Source of the DNA: Procambarus clarkii
Lineage: Eukaryota; Arthropoda; Malacostraca; Decapoda; Cambaridae
Assembly: GCF_040958095.1 (NCBI RefSeq)
Contig: NC_091151.1
Location: 7,198,509-7,262,508 of the forward strand
Reading direction: 5' to 3'
DNA: 64,000 nucleotides
The notes under the pieces are model-generated. The model searched no databases. It was not told the DNA's origin and saw only the letters and a program-made list of their open reading frames with translations. The position numbers and the translations under genes are program-made. Shown here piece by piece: positions 1-13,100 of the stretch. Within the stretch, counting starts at the first letter, position 1; the number at the start of each line of letters is the position of its first letter.

Positions 1-285
1 GTAATAATTTTGCAAAAATAATGGCATTTACTATTTTTAAAAGATTATTAGCAAATTTACAGAAATGGTGCATTCGGAAGACAAAACCAATTTTTCACTT
101 TTGACAATTGAGCACCTGCTACATCCAGATTCTAGGGAGGAAAGGAAGGACGATCTTACTGGATCCCATAGCCTCTCCGAGGCACAAACCAGGCTTTTAC
201 ATAACCCCCCCCCCCTGCACCCGAGCTTTTTAAAATAGTAAATGCTACTATTTTTGCAAAATTATTACGAGATCTATTATTCTAA
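1..285. repeat. Fold-back (MITE-like) element, 5'-truncated copy
   Basis: Nearly identical to the complete copy at 649-962. The inverted terminal segment ending in the GAGATCTATTAT motif lies at about 230-285, and its partner runs off the left window edge. The middle shares the GGATCCCATAGCCTCTCCGA stretch and a poly-C run with the other copy. Confidence 0.75.
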
Positions 286-648
286 TAAGAGTTTGATAAA
301 ATACAAACCCTGGGGCCATAGAACGGCTATTTAATCCCCTTGAACGGACCTGTGCATGGGCCACTGAGGCATCGAAAAAAAACAGACCGGCTTGGGAAAA
401 AAGCAAAATTGCCGGTCTATGGCCCAGCTGATGGCTGTGCATGAATGGCTAATGGCTAATGGCTGTTAGTTATGGAGCTAGGTTAGACTATGTATGTTTA
501 AATCTCTGATTTAAACAGAGCCAGTGTTCAGTCAAATAACTGAATTTATCAAATCTTATCCTTGTATAATATACAAGCTGATGTGAGATCCCTGTCTACA
601 GGTGGACTGGAACTATTATCCAGTAGGCAGTCTACTGTATTTTATCAA

Positions 649-962
649 ACCGTTATTAGTATAATAGATCTCGTAATAATTTTGCAAAAATAATGGCATT
701 TACTATTTTTAAAAGATTATTAGCAAATTTACACAAATGGTGCATTCGGAAGACAAAACCAATTTTTCACTTTTGACAATTGAGCACCTGCTACATCCAG
801 ATTCTAGGGAGGAAAGGAAGGACGATCTTACTGGATCCCATAGCCTCTCCGAGGCACAAACCAGGCTTTTACATAACCCCCCCCCCTGCACCCGAGCTTT
901 TTAAAATAGTAAATGCCATTATTTTTGCAAAATTATTACGAGATCTATTATACTAATAACGG
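649..962. mobile_element. Complete fold-back (MITE-like) element with ~62-bp inverted ends
   Basis: The left end (about 650-712) is the reverse complement of the right end (about 900-962) over roughly 62 bases, including AATAGATCTCGTAATAATTT. About 190 bp lies between the ends and includes a C10-like run. There is no coding capacity. The length and long inverted ends fit a non-autonomous DNA transposon. A target-site duplication could not be defined by eye, so the superfamily is open. A third, partial copy of one end lies at 4,095-4,165. Confidence 0.8.
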
Positions 963-1088
963 TAAATAAATAATAAATAGTAAATAAATCAAAATCAGTT
1001 ACATTATTTTATCTTATTCATAGCATAAATGTTCTCGAAGATTACTAAAAAGAAATTGAATTAGACTACAGCAAATTGGCAAACTTTA

Positions 1089-1196
1089 CCTTGTATCTGT
1101 TTCCACCGAGTTTGTTTGGGGCGTTCTTCAACATATCAGCAATACTTGTCTCAACATCTCTTTCAGTTGCATTAGTGTGGGTGTTGATACAGGCTT
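1089..1196 (-). other. Candidate host exon (about 36 codons)
   Basis: On the minus strand an open segment is bounded by an acceptor (TTTCCAG) and a donor (GTAAAG). It encodes residues ending MLKNAPNKLGGNRYK. A similar, more degraded exon-like segment ending YRLGGSRCK, also followed by GTAAAA, lies at about 4,244-4,295. Either both are exons of one minus-strand host gene or they are copies of a repeat-borne exon. I do not recognise the protein. Confidence 0.4.
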
Positions 1197-1239
1197 CTGG
1201 AAATTTATAAGAATTAATTAATATATATAATTATAATTC

Positions 1240-1540
1240 ACTTTGCTATTCCCCATTCCACAGTCCTCTCGTCCTTCCCACTTCCCTGTCCCCACATCAT
1301 CCCCACTATTCCCACTTCCCTGTCCCATCGTCCTCCTTACCATTTTCCCCTCCCCTGTCCTTCTTCCTCCCCCACCATCTCCCATTCACCTGTCCCTTTG
1401 TCCTCCCCAGCATTCCCCTGTCCCCACCATCCCCAACTCCCCAGTCCCCTCGTCCTCCCCACCATTACCCTCTCCTCTGTCCCCTCGTCTTCCCCACCAT
1501 ACCCCCCTCTCGTCCTCCCCACCATTCCAAACTACCTCAT
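1240..1540. repeat. Pyrimidine-rich minisatellite
   Basis: Irregular tandem repeats on the plus strand of the type CCCCACCATTCCCCTGTCC, almost without purines. ORFs in both directions here are products of the composition and are not annotated as genes. Confidence 0.85.
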
Positions 1541-1667
1541 CCGATGCATTCTATAATGGTCTGATGCTTCCATCAGAAAATTGGGAACATCAAATGATCT
1601 GATATTCCCATCACTGAAAAATAAGAACAGCTAAAAAAATGAAATGAAAAAAATAAAAAAATAAACT

Positions 1668-1980
1668 ATACTCATGAAATGAACAGTATGGTAAACAACA
1701 CAGCTCAATTTCAATGCAATGTCACACAAAATTATTAAATCGAAATGAAAATAAATTGAAATCTATGAAAATTCAAATTATCAATACAATCGGAAATATT
1801 GAAATAATATCGCAACATAATATAGTGTGGGTTGCTCTTACGTGCAACAGACGGTGCTGTTTTTCAAAAAAGGCATGGTTTTACCTGTCACAAGTGTGGC
1901 ATCTATACTTATACTCACGAAATGAACGGTATGGTAAACAACATAGCTCAATTGCAATGCAATGTCACAATAACATTTAA
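1668..1980. repeat. Direct repeat of ~70 bp, two copies
   Basis: The segment at 1,671-1,735 (GAAATGAACAGTATGGTAAA...) recurs with a few changes at 1,911-1,978. Between and around them I see AT-rich DNA and no convincing gene. Confidence 0.6.
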
Positions 1981-2109
1981 TAACAATAATAACAATAACA
2001 TTTAAATATACTTTAAGATATAATCTAGAAGAAAATAAGAACATTGAAACGGTTCATGAACTCGATTTCAATAAAGGACACTATGGGGAACTTTGAAAAA
2101 CAGTTAATG

Positions 2110-2720
2110 AGTATAATTAGACAGACTTGTTGCTAGGCAAAGGAGTAAATAATGAGATATATGGCAAATTTTGCAAAATATACGGCACACAAACATTCAT
2201 ACCCAAACAAAGCAAAATGCTAGGTAAGAACAAAGCAGTTGGCCCGTAGGGGAAAGGAGATACCCACAAGACTGGAATACAAGTCATTAACAAGCACACA
2301 AGTACTACACTACACAACAACCGCACTACTACCAGAACTGGACGAATCACTACCAAAACAACACATTGCACATCACTACCAAAACAACACAACACAACAC
2401 AAGCATTGGCAAAGAATTATAGACCAGTTGCACTAACATCCCACATAATAAAATTATTTGAGAGTGATCAGGAGTCAGATTACTAGTTTTATAGAGACCA
2501 ATGACCTCCACAATCCAGGCCAACAAGGATTTAGAGCAGTTTCTATGATCGAGCCACTGAGATCTATAAAGAATTCTGATCAAGAAAGAGATCTAGGGGT
2601 GGTTTTAGATAGAAAACTATAACCTGAGGATCATATTAAGAACATTCTGCGAGGGGCCTATGCTACACTTTTTAACTTTAGAATTGCTTTTAAATACATA
2701 GGTCAAAAAGTTTTAAAAGT
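2110..2720 (+). pseudogene. Degraded non-LTR retrotransposon reverse transcriptase fragment
   Basis: Translations in shifting frames give RT-like pieces: KNYRPVALTSHIIKLFE (about 2,410-2,462), then a segment ending NPGQQGFRA near 2,530, then DLGVVLD and GAYATLFNFRIAFKY up to about 2,700. This order fits RT motifs and the post-RT region of decapod LINEs. Many stops and frame changes show that it is dead. Confidence 0.7.
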
Positions 2721-3279
2721 TTTAAAAGTTTTTTAAACCTCTCGTGTATCATGAGTGTGTTAAAGCATCAGATGGTGCATTCAGATGATGAATATTACCT
2801 AGTTCCTTCATCTGGGAAGAATGAACACATATTGGTGCATTCGGATGATAAAAACTAACTACTGTAGTTTAATTGATCAACAGACTGTATATCATATGCA
2901 GACTGTATGTGGATCTGCGGGCCACTCCAAACAACAGCCTGGTGGACCAAGCTCCACCAGGGCTAAAGCACAAAGTGATATAGATGTGATAGAGAAACTA
3001 GGTCAAATGGAGGAGTAGGTCTGTATATTAAACAGCACCTGACGTGCACAGAGCTACTAAACTCAATGTGGTGGTAGAGTGGTGGGGGGGGGGAAACATT
3101 GCAGAAAAAAACAAAAATACAATTTGGTCAACAAAACAGCATTGTTTAAAATAGAAGACATGGGTTGTCATTTTGGGGGTAAGGTAGGTTACATTGAGTT
3201 AATTAGTTAGTACTTAGTTTTTATCTTAAACTGGTTGGGAGAGGTACAGTGTTGCTGTGCTGGTGAAAGAACACCTAAA

Positions 3280-3640
3280 GGTAAATTAAATAATGATTGC
3301 GAATCCACAAGAAGTTGACATAATATCGCTAGAGATCTGCAATCAGGATGATAAACTTTCCTTAAAGAATTTGACAAACACTTGCTGATAGGACATGAAG
3401 TAAATGAAATGTATGTCAAGTTTTGTGAAATATATGATAAAAGCACAACAAAATTTGTACCAAAGGAGAGATGCAGAACTAGGAAAAGGGGTTTGTTCAA
3501 CAGAAATTGCGAGAGGGCCTGAGACCCAAACACACACAAATGGAATCAATATATAGCAAGAGGCCAAACCCCCAAACATACAAGCGATGCAAAGATGCGA
3601 GAAACAGCAGCAGCATTAAGGAGAGGGACTTAAGGACCAT
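3280..3640 (+). pseudogene. Second LINE fragment, related to the 2.1-kb one
   Basis: One plus-strand frame reads HLLIGHEVNEMYVKFCEIYD and, further on, KWNQYIARGQTPKHTSDAKM. The first part parallels the region at 2,125-2,215, so both are pieces of the same type of element, probably the segment upstream of the RT. It is broken. Confidence 0.55.
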
Positions 3641-3799
3641 AAATAAAGTGTGAAAATAAACTCGAGTAAATTTTTTTAACTACTCTCGACAGTGAAGAAA
3701 AACAAATATTCAGACGATTTGTGTTAGAATCATTAATCTTACACTTTCGGTCATATTCAACAACACAAATACATACACACACATTCCTGTTGCTGTAGC

Positions 3800-3955
3800 A
3801 AGTGAAGAATTACACACACAGATCACAATAACGTGATGCATCAAATGAACAAATCCACAAGGGCCGTGACGAGGATTCGAACCTGCGTCCGGGAGCATCC
3901 CAGACACTGCCTTAATCGACTGAGCTACAACAGGGTAAAAGGGTTGAAACCGAAG
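3800..3955 (-). mobile_element. tRNA-derived SINE
   Basis: The minus strand carries an A-box-like TAGCTCAGTCGATTAAGGCA and a B-box-like GGTTCGAATCC at normal tRNA spacing, followed by a non-tRNA tail (CACGGCCCTTGTGGATTTG). Sequences of this type are abundant in decapod genomes. It cannot fold as a complete functional tRNA because the 3' acceptor half is replaced by SINE tail. Confidence 0.75.
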
Positions 3956-4094
3956 TTCTACTGAACTTACTGGATCCCATAGCCTCTCCGAGGCACAAAC
4001 CAGGCTTTTACACAACCCCCCCCCCCCTGCACCCGAGCTATGTCAACAGGCCGTTCTCCCTCTTCGCCCTTCCGAATGCACCATATCAGTAAAT

Positions 4095-4165
4095 TTTTTA
4101 ATAATCTTTTAAAAATAGTAAATGCCACTATTTTTGCAAAATTATTACGAGATCTATTATTCTAT
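4095..4165. repeat. Solo end of the fold-back element
   Basis: Matches the right inverted end of the 649-962 element (AGTAAATGCCACTATTTTTG, then the GAGATCTATTAT motif). It is preceded by the same CCGAGGCACAAACCAGG core and poly-C run at 3,985-4,040, so part of the core is retained. Confidence 0.7.
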
Positions 4166-4299
4166 AGAATAATGCATATAAATGCATATATGCATATAAA
4201 TACAAAACATAAATACAAAAGTAAATGTAAATAATTTTACCTTGCACCTAGATCCACCAAGCCTGTATGGCGCGCGTTTCAGTACTTCGGAAATCTAGA

Positions 4300-5334
4300 A
4301 CTATCTTGAATCTCTAATCTGCAATGAAACAATACATATTATTGCACTTACCAAAACATGGATGAATGTAGAAAATACAGAACTATTAGCTGAATATCAA
4401 ATAAATGGATTTAATCTATTTCACACAGATAGATATATTACACCGTGTATATTAGGTAATACCTAACATACACGCCTCCACACACACTACATTTGAAATG
4501 TAGTCTCAAAAAGACTACATTTCAACAGCAAAGATTACTCCATAAAAAAATAATTAAATTATTGACCAACATGAGAGAGGGTTAGCCAACATGAGGGTTG
4601 TGTTGATTGCCTGAAAATATTTAAATTGTGTAATGTATTGAATGGCATTTTTCAAGTTACAACATTTTTTAAATTACTGAACTAGGTTCTAGGCTTTGCT
4701 AGGCTTAATTCAATTATTACAGATAAGCCTAACCTAGCCTAGAACCCAGTGGGTTCTCTTCCTATTGGGGAGTGTTGTACATGCCTCGCCTCCACATACA
4801 CACTAGCACAGCCAGGCCTCGCCTCCACATTTAAACCAACCAAGCCCACAAATACGTTAACATGGACCAGCATTACACCGTCTAACATACTCTGTCAGAT
4901 GTAACAACTAAATTTGTGAATTCAAGACCAAATCTATTGTATAACACAGTGTTAGTACGAGAAAAACATTACTTACATTCGAAGCCGTGTTTTAAAATGG
5001 CGGCGGTCTTGTACTGACGCTCCAAACTGTGTGTTCGTTTGCGTATGATGAACGTGTGACAATTTACTACAACAATTATTTAATTATTCTTATTCTTTAT
5101 TTTAATATTTTTAGGGTACATGAAATTTCAAACTTATTTGCACACAATAATATAATTGCATTGTCATAACCTTTATATATTACGGAAAATACGATGACAT
5201 GAACGAAGTCAAAGTGAAGTTGAAGTCAAAGTCATTCGCCGAACGTATTAGTCATTTTTTTTCATACATACATAGTTGATTTACAAACATAATGTTGGAT
5301 TTATAGATAGAGCTAGTGCATACAATACCTAAAT
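4300..5334. other. Non-coding host-like DNA
   Basis: No convincing gene. Near 4,995-5,010 there is a YY1-like AAAATGGCGGCGG. On the minus strand a GTAAGT donor lies just downstream at about 4,972-4,977. This looks like a host first exon or promoter on the minus strand and could belong to the same gene as the candidate exons at 4.2 and 1.1 kb. This is inference only. Confidence 0.3.
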
Positions 5335-8300
5335 GATGTGTCAATATTTCATTCAAAATGATCTGCTACCAGAAATTTTAGCCAAATATCCCCAGTTTGC
5401 TAACTGTAGATAACAACTAAGTGATTGTAACCTATCCACCGCTGCCCACTGGATGGGGGACGGTGTGCAGGACAAACATATAAATTTTGATACTAGCTCT
5501 CCACATATGTCAGTTGCTTAATTTAGAACCTGTACTTGAGGTCGATCTCGAACCCATTGTTGATGTGATGACTTATATTGAATTTTGTAACTATATCATC
5601 AAGATTGTAACAAGCTTAGCTAAATGTAGTGTGGGGTTCAGTCCCTAAGCCCATATATGTGCCTCTCTAACCATTTAGGTTACAGGGCAAAAACATAAAA
5701 ACAAAGGTAACTGCAGAAGGCCTATTGGCCCATACCAGGCAGCTCCTATCTATAACAGATAAACACTAAGTACTACCTAATTAACTCAATGTAACCTACC
5801 AACCTAACCCCCAAAATGTCAATCCATATCTTTTATTTTAAACAATGCTGTTTTGTTGACCAAATTGTATTTTTACTCTTTTTCTGTCATGTTTCTCCCA
5901 CCCCTGTTTTTTCCCTTTTTTCTTATTTTTTCTCAACATAATTCATACTTTAATTATGCGGATCAGGACATCACCTGATCAAACACATCAAACATCGTTT
6001 GACCACCATCAAACACACACATTTCGTGTGTGTTTGACGCTCACTGATATGTACCAGCGTTGTTTTATATATGGTGCTATTCTATCTTACGCTTTGTTGC
6101 TCTTTTTTACCTACGGGCTCATAGAACATTCTATTGCGAAAACATTGGCACAAAAATGAATGACGTACATACAATAATAATGTCAGGACAGTGATATAAT
6201 TATAAACTTTCAAAGCACTGTATCGCCCATGTGTCGTCTTGTCACCAATACTGGGTAACAGTTCCGCCACTTCCCACACTCTTGCGGGTGGGCAGCGACC
6301 ATTATTCTACGTTTATATTCATATCACCGTGTTGGGAATTTCATTGCGAGTACATTGATACCAAAATTAACGCTGTAGGACAAGTGTGGAAGTGATAACA
6401 ATCCCAAGAGTAAAAACATTTTGTTGCTCTTGGGCACTCACGGCGAGTCATCTACGTAGGTATTTATTGGGTGCTGGTATTCATATAACTTTTGGTGACC
6501 GTTTTTGCTGATTTTCTTCTAGAGAATGTTATTGCGAACACGTTGGTACCAAAATGAAATACATAGCTCGAGAACTAAGGTCAGGAGAGTAAAAAGAGTA
6601 TACACATTTTTGTTTTGACGCTTAATTAAGGTTATTGTGAGTACTCATCGCCTGCCTAGAAACTGGAACTAGTAATTCCATCTATCATACATATCATACA
6701 AGAGGAGCCACACATCTATGGATCATCCAATAAAATCAGCAGACTTCTAGATGTTACTACTGCTCGGCTTAGACTCGGTTACAAGTATCTCTGGGAATTC
6801 TCATTATCTGCTGATGTAGACCTGACCAAATGTAAACTGTGTCAACAAAATTATTCGCACACCCTCCGTCACTATGTGATGGAGTGCGAAAAGATACATG
6901 AATTTAGAGACAATTCTATAACCAATGTTCCAGCGATGTGTCAATATTTCATTCAAAATGATCTGCTACCAGAAATTTTAGCCAAATATCCCCAGTTTGC
7001 TAACTGTAGATAACAACTAAGTGATTGTAACCTATCCACCGCTGCCCACTGGATGGGGGACGGTGTGCAGGACAAACATATAAATTTTGATACTAGCTCT
7101 CCACATATGTCAGTTGCTTAATTTAGAACCTGTACTTGAGGTCGATCTCGAACCCATTGTTGATGTGATGACTTATATTGAATTTTGTAACTATATCATC
7201 AAGATTGTAACAAGCTTAGCTAAATGTAGTGTGGGGTTCAGTCCCTAAGCCCATATATGTGCCTCTCTAACCATTTAGGTTACAGGGCAAAAACATAAAA
7301 ACAAAGGTAACTGCAGAAGGCCTATTGGCCCATACCAGGCAGCTCCTATCTATAACAGATAAACACTAAGTACTACCTAATTAACTCAATGTAACCTACC
7401 AACCTAACCCCCAAAATGTCAATCCATATCTTTTATTTTAAACAATGCTGTTTTGTTGACCAAATTGTATTTTTACTCTTTTTCTGTCATGTTTCTCCCA
7501 CCCCTGTTTTTTCCCTTTTTTCTTATTTTTTCTCAACATAATTCATACTTTAATTATGCGGATCAGGACATCACCTGATCAAACACATCAAACATCGTTT
7601 GACCACCATCAAACACACACATTTCGTGTGTGTTTGACGCTCACTGATATGTACCAGCGTTGTTTTATATATGGTGCTATTCTATCTTACGCTTTGTTGC
7701 TCTTTTTTACCTACGGGCTCATAGAACATTCTATTGCGAAAACATTGGCACAAAAATGAATGACGTACATACAATAATAATGTCAGGACAGTGATATAAT
7801 TATAAACTTTCAAAGCACTGTATCGCCCATGTGTCGTCTTGTCACCAATACTGGGTAACAGTTCCGCCACTTCCCACACTCTTGCGGGTGGGCAGCGACC
7901 ATTATTCTACGTTTATATTCATATCACCGTGTTGGGAATTTCATTGCGAGTACATTGATACCAAAATTAACGCTGTAGGACAAGTGTGGAAGTGATAACA
8001 ATCCCAAGAGTAAAAACATTTTGTTGCTCTTGGGCACTCACGGCGAGTCATCTACGTAGGTATTTATTGGGTGCTGGTATTCATATAACTTTTGGTGACC
8101 GTTTTTGCTGATTTTCTTCTAGAGAATGTTATTGCGAACACGTTGGTACCAAAATGAAATACATAGCTCGAGAACTAAGGTCAGGAGAGTAAAAAGAGTA
8201 TACACATTTTTGTTTTGACGCTTAATTAAGGTTATTGTGAGTACTCATCGCCTGCCTAGAAACTGGAACTAGTAATTCCATCTATCATACATATCATACA

Positions 8301-8534
8301 AGAGGAGCCACACATCTATGGATCATCCAATAAAATCAGCAGACTTCTAGATGTTACTACTGCTCGGCTTAGACTCGGTTACAAGTATCTCTGGGAATTC
8401 TCATTATCTGCTGATGTAGACCTGACCAAATGTAAACTGTGTCAACAAAATTATTCGCACACCCTCCGTCACTATGTGATGGAGTGCGAAAAGATACATG
8501 AATTTAGAGACAATTCTATAACCAATGTTCCAGC
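5335..8534 (+). repeat. 1,600-bp unit, two tandem copies (third partial copy follows)
   Basis: The sequence at 5,335 (GATGTGTCAATATTTCATTC) recurs exactly 1,600 bp later at 6,935 and again at 8,535. The two full units look identical by eye, including the ORF at 5,956/7,556. The third copy diverges after about 8,790. The unit contains 3' LINE sequence, the motif AAGGCCTATTGGCCCATACC that is common in decapod repeats, and an AT-rich 3' tail. Confidence 0.9.
6675..7013 (+). pseudogene. LINE C-terminal domain, copy 1
   Basis: An open stretch of 112 codons ends at TAA 7,011. It encodes LLDVTTARLRLGYKYLWEF followed by CKLCQ...H...MEC, the zinc-binding C-terminal region found after RNase H in several non-LTR retrotransposons. 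There is no RT upstream, so this is a 5'-truncated insertion inside the 1,600-bp unit. Confidence 0.65.
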
Positions 8535-8613
8535 GATGTGTCAATATTTCATTCAAAATGATCTGCTACCAGAAATTTTAGCCAAATATCCCCAGTTTGC
8601 TAACTGTAGATAA
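8275..8613 (+). pseudogene. LINE C-terminal domain, copy 2
   Basis: Same sequence as 6,675-7,013, exactly 1,600 bp later, with the same stop. Confidence 0.65.
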
Positions 8614-8830
8614 CAACTAAGTGATTGTAACCTATCCACCGCTGCCCACTGGATGGGGGACGGTGTGCAGGACAAACATATAAATTTTGATACTAGCTCT
8701 CCACATATGTCAGTTGCTTAATTTAGAACCTGTACTTGAGGTCGATCTCGAACCCATTGTTGATGTGATGACTTATATTGAATTTTGTAACTAGCTCATC
8801 AAGATTGTAACTTGCTTAGCTAAATGAATT
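8535..8830 (+). repeat. Partial third copy of the 1,600-bp unit
   Basis: Matches the start of the unit and then diverges by scattered substitutions from about 8,790. It continues as related decapod repeat DNA (CCTCTGTAACCCTTTCCACA) to about 8,930. From there to 9,630 I see no gene. Confidence 0.8.
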
Positions 8831-9629
8831 GTGGGGTTCAGTCCCTGAGCCCATTATGTGCCTCTGTAACCCTTTCCACAACCGCCCACAAGATGGGTAT
8901 GGGGTGCATAATGGGGTGGGGTGTCTTGGCCAAACGTGCCACATCAAAACCACAAGTTGACATTGAATGTGAATTAACAATGAGACAAGTAAGATTTATA
9001 CTAATACATTTATACTAACTCTGTTGAGCGTTGACCATTTATACATCAAATCTGTTGATGTGAGCACTTTAGTTTAGTCTGCCGTTTAAAGAAAAAAAGA
9101 GCATATCAATGGTATATCACAGAAAACGAATTTATCATAAACTCATGTATTTGTCTTATCATATTGAACTGCATTCATATTTTTAATATATAACAATATG
9201 AATATACAAATTTCTGTAAATCCCCTACCTTGTTGGAATCTGTGGAAATGAATGAGCAAATGTGCTGGCTGAAGGCGCTGAAGGAAACCACATTGGTTTC
9301 ATTTTGGATACAAATATCCATGGAAATTCAAAATGGAAACTAATTATATAGTTGAACCTGCAGAGACGAGTTTAAGAATCTGTGTTGAGAGTGATGGACA
9401 CAGCCTTCACAATTATACTTCAGAGAATGTAAACATCTAAGAGTCATTAGAAATATGTGTAGAATAATAAACCCTACATTGTTTGAGTTAGGGAAAACAC
9501 CATTTGTGATATATAGATACTATAGCTGTTCCTAAAGATTCACCCTTTTTTGCACCAGCAAGATAACATATAAGATTTTAAGAGTTGACGAATGTTAATA
9601 TTCTTGTTTGATAAACTGTGAACTTGAGA

Positions 9630-10139
9630 CATAGTTAATAAGAACATATTAACACAACACAATGTTTTCAGAATCCTTAACACCACTTTCCAACAACTTA
9701 TATAATTTATATAAATTATTTTAGAGAATAATACATAAATTATATATTTAAACATGATATAGTGTTTAGTGGAATGTATAAGGAGTCAAATTGTGTTAAA
9801 AAGAGCAATTTTTAGAAAATTTGGAAAAATACTTTTTTCTGTTCAAATTATAACTAAATGGATTATAAAGGTTTCACTCAGCCAATATATATCATTCACA
9901 ATTTATTAATGAATTTTACAAAAAAACACCATAAATTTTATATTTAAACATGTAAAAACTATTTGTTTTACATTTGGAAGAAAATAATTGTAGAAAAACA
10001 ATTTATAATTAAACCTTTGTGTTTGGATTTTTTGAGTAAAAGTTTCTCAAAGGCTTTCCTGCACCATTCTCAATGCAAATCATTCCCACACCTATGGCAA
10101 GAGATAGGCGAACGTTGTGTAGATGATTTGTGTTTGCTG
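9630..10139 (+). repeat. Left copy of a ~510-bp inverted duplication
   Basis: Nearly the same sequence occurs in reverse orientation at 38,725-39,235, with about 95% identity by eye. It covers the AT-rich upstream DNA and the first ~59 codons of the mucin-like ORF. The pair brackets viral block 1 plus the SAM synthetase and LINE remnants. Confidence 0.8.
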
Positions 10140-13100
10140 GGAGGAACTACTCCTCCCTCGACAACAACAACAACAACAACAACAACAACCATAACCACAA
10201 CAACCAACGACACCCATGAGGAGACGACAGCATCTACCTCTCAAGAAAACCAGGACTACGAGGAAACAGGAACTATTCCTCCCTCGACAACAACAACAAC
10301 AACAACAACAACCATAACCACAACAACCAACGACACCCATGAGGAGACGACTGCATCTACCTCTCAAGAAAACCAGGACTACGAGGAAACAGGAACTAAT
10401 CCTCCCTCGACAACAACAACAACAACAACTATAACCACAACAACCAACGACACCCATGAGGAGACGACAGCATCTACCTCTCAAGAAAACCAGGACTACG
10501 AGGAAACAGGAACTACTCCTCCCTCGACAACAACAACAACAACAACCATAACCACAACAACCAACGACACCCATGAGGAGAAGACAGCATCTACCTCTCA
10601 AGAAAACCAGGACTACGAGGAAACAGGAACTATTCCTCCCTCGACAACAACAACAACAACAACAACAACCATAACCACAACAACCAACGACACCCATGAG
10701 GAGACGACTGCATCTACCTCTCAAGAAAACCAGGACTACGAGGAAACAGGAACTACTCCTCCCTCGACAACAACAACAACAACAACAACAACCATAACCA
10801 CAACAACCAACGACACCCATGAGGAGACGACAGCATCTACCTCTCAAGAAAACCAGGACTACGAGGAAACAGGAACTACTCCTCCCTCGACAACAACAAC
10901 AACAACAACAACAACCATAACCACAACAACCAACGACACCCATGAGGAGACGACAGCATCTACCTCTCAAGAAAACCAGGACTACGAGGAAACAGGAACT
11001 ACTCCTCCCTCGACAACAACAACAACAACAACAACAACCTTAACCACAACAACCAACGACACCCATGAGGAGACGACAGCATCTATCTCTCAAGAAAACC
11101 AGGACTACGAGGAAACAGGAACTACTCATCCCTCGACAACAACAACAACAACAACAACCATAACCACAACAACCAACGACACCCATGAGGAGATGACAGC
11201 ATCTACCTCTCAAGAAAACCAGGACTACGAGGAAACAGGAACTACTCCTCCCTCGACAACAACCACAACAACAACCATAACCACAACAACCAACGACACC
11301 CATGAGGAGACGACTGCATCTACCTCTCAAGAAAACTAGGACTACGAGGAAACAGGAACTACTCCTCACTCGACAACAACAACAACAACCATAACCACAA
11401 CAACCAACGACACCCATGAGGAGACGACAGCATCTACCTCTCAAGAAAACCAGGACTACGAGGAAACAGGAACTACTCCTCCCTCGACAACAACAACAAC
11501 AACAACAACAACCATAACCACAACAACCAACGACACCCATGAGGAGACGACAGCATCTACCTCTCAAGAAAACCAGGACTACGAGGAAACAGGAACTACT
11601 CCTCCCTCGACAACAACAACAACAACAACAACAACCATAACCACAACAACCAACGACACCCATGAGGAGACGACAGCATCTACCTCTCAAGAAAACCAGG
11701 ACTACGAGGAAACAGGAACTACTCCTCCCTCGACAACAACCACAACAACAACCATAACCACAACAACCAACGACACCCATGAGGAGACGACAGCATCTAC
11801 CTCTCAAGAAAACCAGGACTACGAGGAAACAGGAACTACTCCTCCCTCGACAACAACAACAACAACAACCATAACCACAACAACCAACGACACCCATGAG
11901 GAGACGACTGCATCTACCTCTCAAGAAAACCAGGACTACGAGGAAACAGGAACTACTCCTCCCTCGACAACAACAACAACAACAACCATAACCACAACAA
12001 CCAACGACACCCATGAGGAGACGACAGCATCTACCTCTCAAGAAAACCAGGACTACGAGGAAACAGGAACTACTCCTCCCTCGACAACAACAACAACAAC
12101 AACAACAACCATAACCACAACAACCAACGACACCCATGAGGAGACGACAGCATCTACCTCTCAAGAAAACCAGGACTACGAGGAAACAGGAACTACTCCT
12201 TCCTCGACAACAACAACAACAACAACAACAACCATAACCACAACAACCAACGACACCCATGAGGAGACGACAGCATCTACCTCTCAAGAAAACCAGGACT
12301 ACGAGGAAACAGGAACTACTCCTCCCTCGACAACAACAACAACAACAACCATAACCACAACAACCAACGACACCCATGAGGAGACGACAGCATCTACCTC
12401 TCAAGAAAACCAGGACTACGAGGAAACAGGAACTACTCCTCCCTCGACAACAACAACAACAACAACAACAACCATAACCACAACAACCAACGACACCCAT
12501 GAGGAGACGACAGCATCTACCTCTCAAGAAAACCAGGACTACGAGGAAACAGGAACTACTCCTCCCTCGACAACAACAACAACAACAACCATAACCACAA
12601 CAACCAACGACACCCATGAGGAGACGACTGCATCTACCTCTCAAGAAAACCAGGACTACGAGGAAACAGGAACTACTCCTCCCTCGACAACAACAACAAC
12701 AACAACCATAACCACAACAACCAACGACACCCATGAGGAGACGACAGCATCTACCTCTCAAGAAAACCAGGACTACGAGGAAACAGGAACTACTCCTCCC
12801 TCGACAACAACAACAACAACAACCATAACCACAACAACCAACGACACCCATGAGGAGACGACAGCATCTACCTCTCAAGAAAACCAGGACTACGAGGAAA
12901 CAGGAACTACTCCTTCCTCGACAACAACAACAACAACAACAACAACCATAACCACAACAACCAACGACACCCATGAGGAGACGACAGCATCTACCTCTCA
13001 AGAAAACCAGGACTACGAGGAAACAGGAACTACTCCTCCCTCGACAACAACAACAACAACAACAACCATAACCACAACAACCAACGACACCCATGAGGAG

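Noticed and set aside
1243..1602. Pro/Ser-rich ORF
   Set aside because: Translation of a pyrimidine-rich minisatellite.
3860..3935. Functional tRNA gene
   Set aside because: Only A and B boxes are kept and the 3' half is SINE tail, so it was called a tRNA-derived SINE.
5956..6279. Two 65-67-codon ORFs repeated at 7,556
   Set aside because: They overlap on opposite strands within repeat DNA and lack coding character. Their duplication is that of the 1,600-bp unit.
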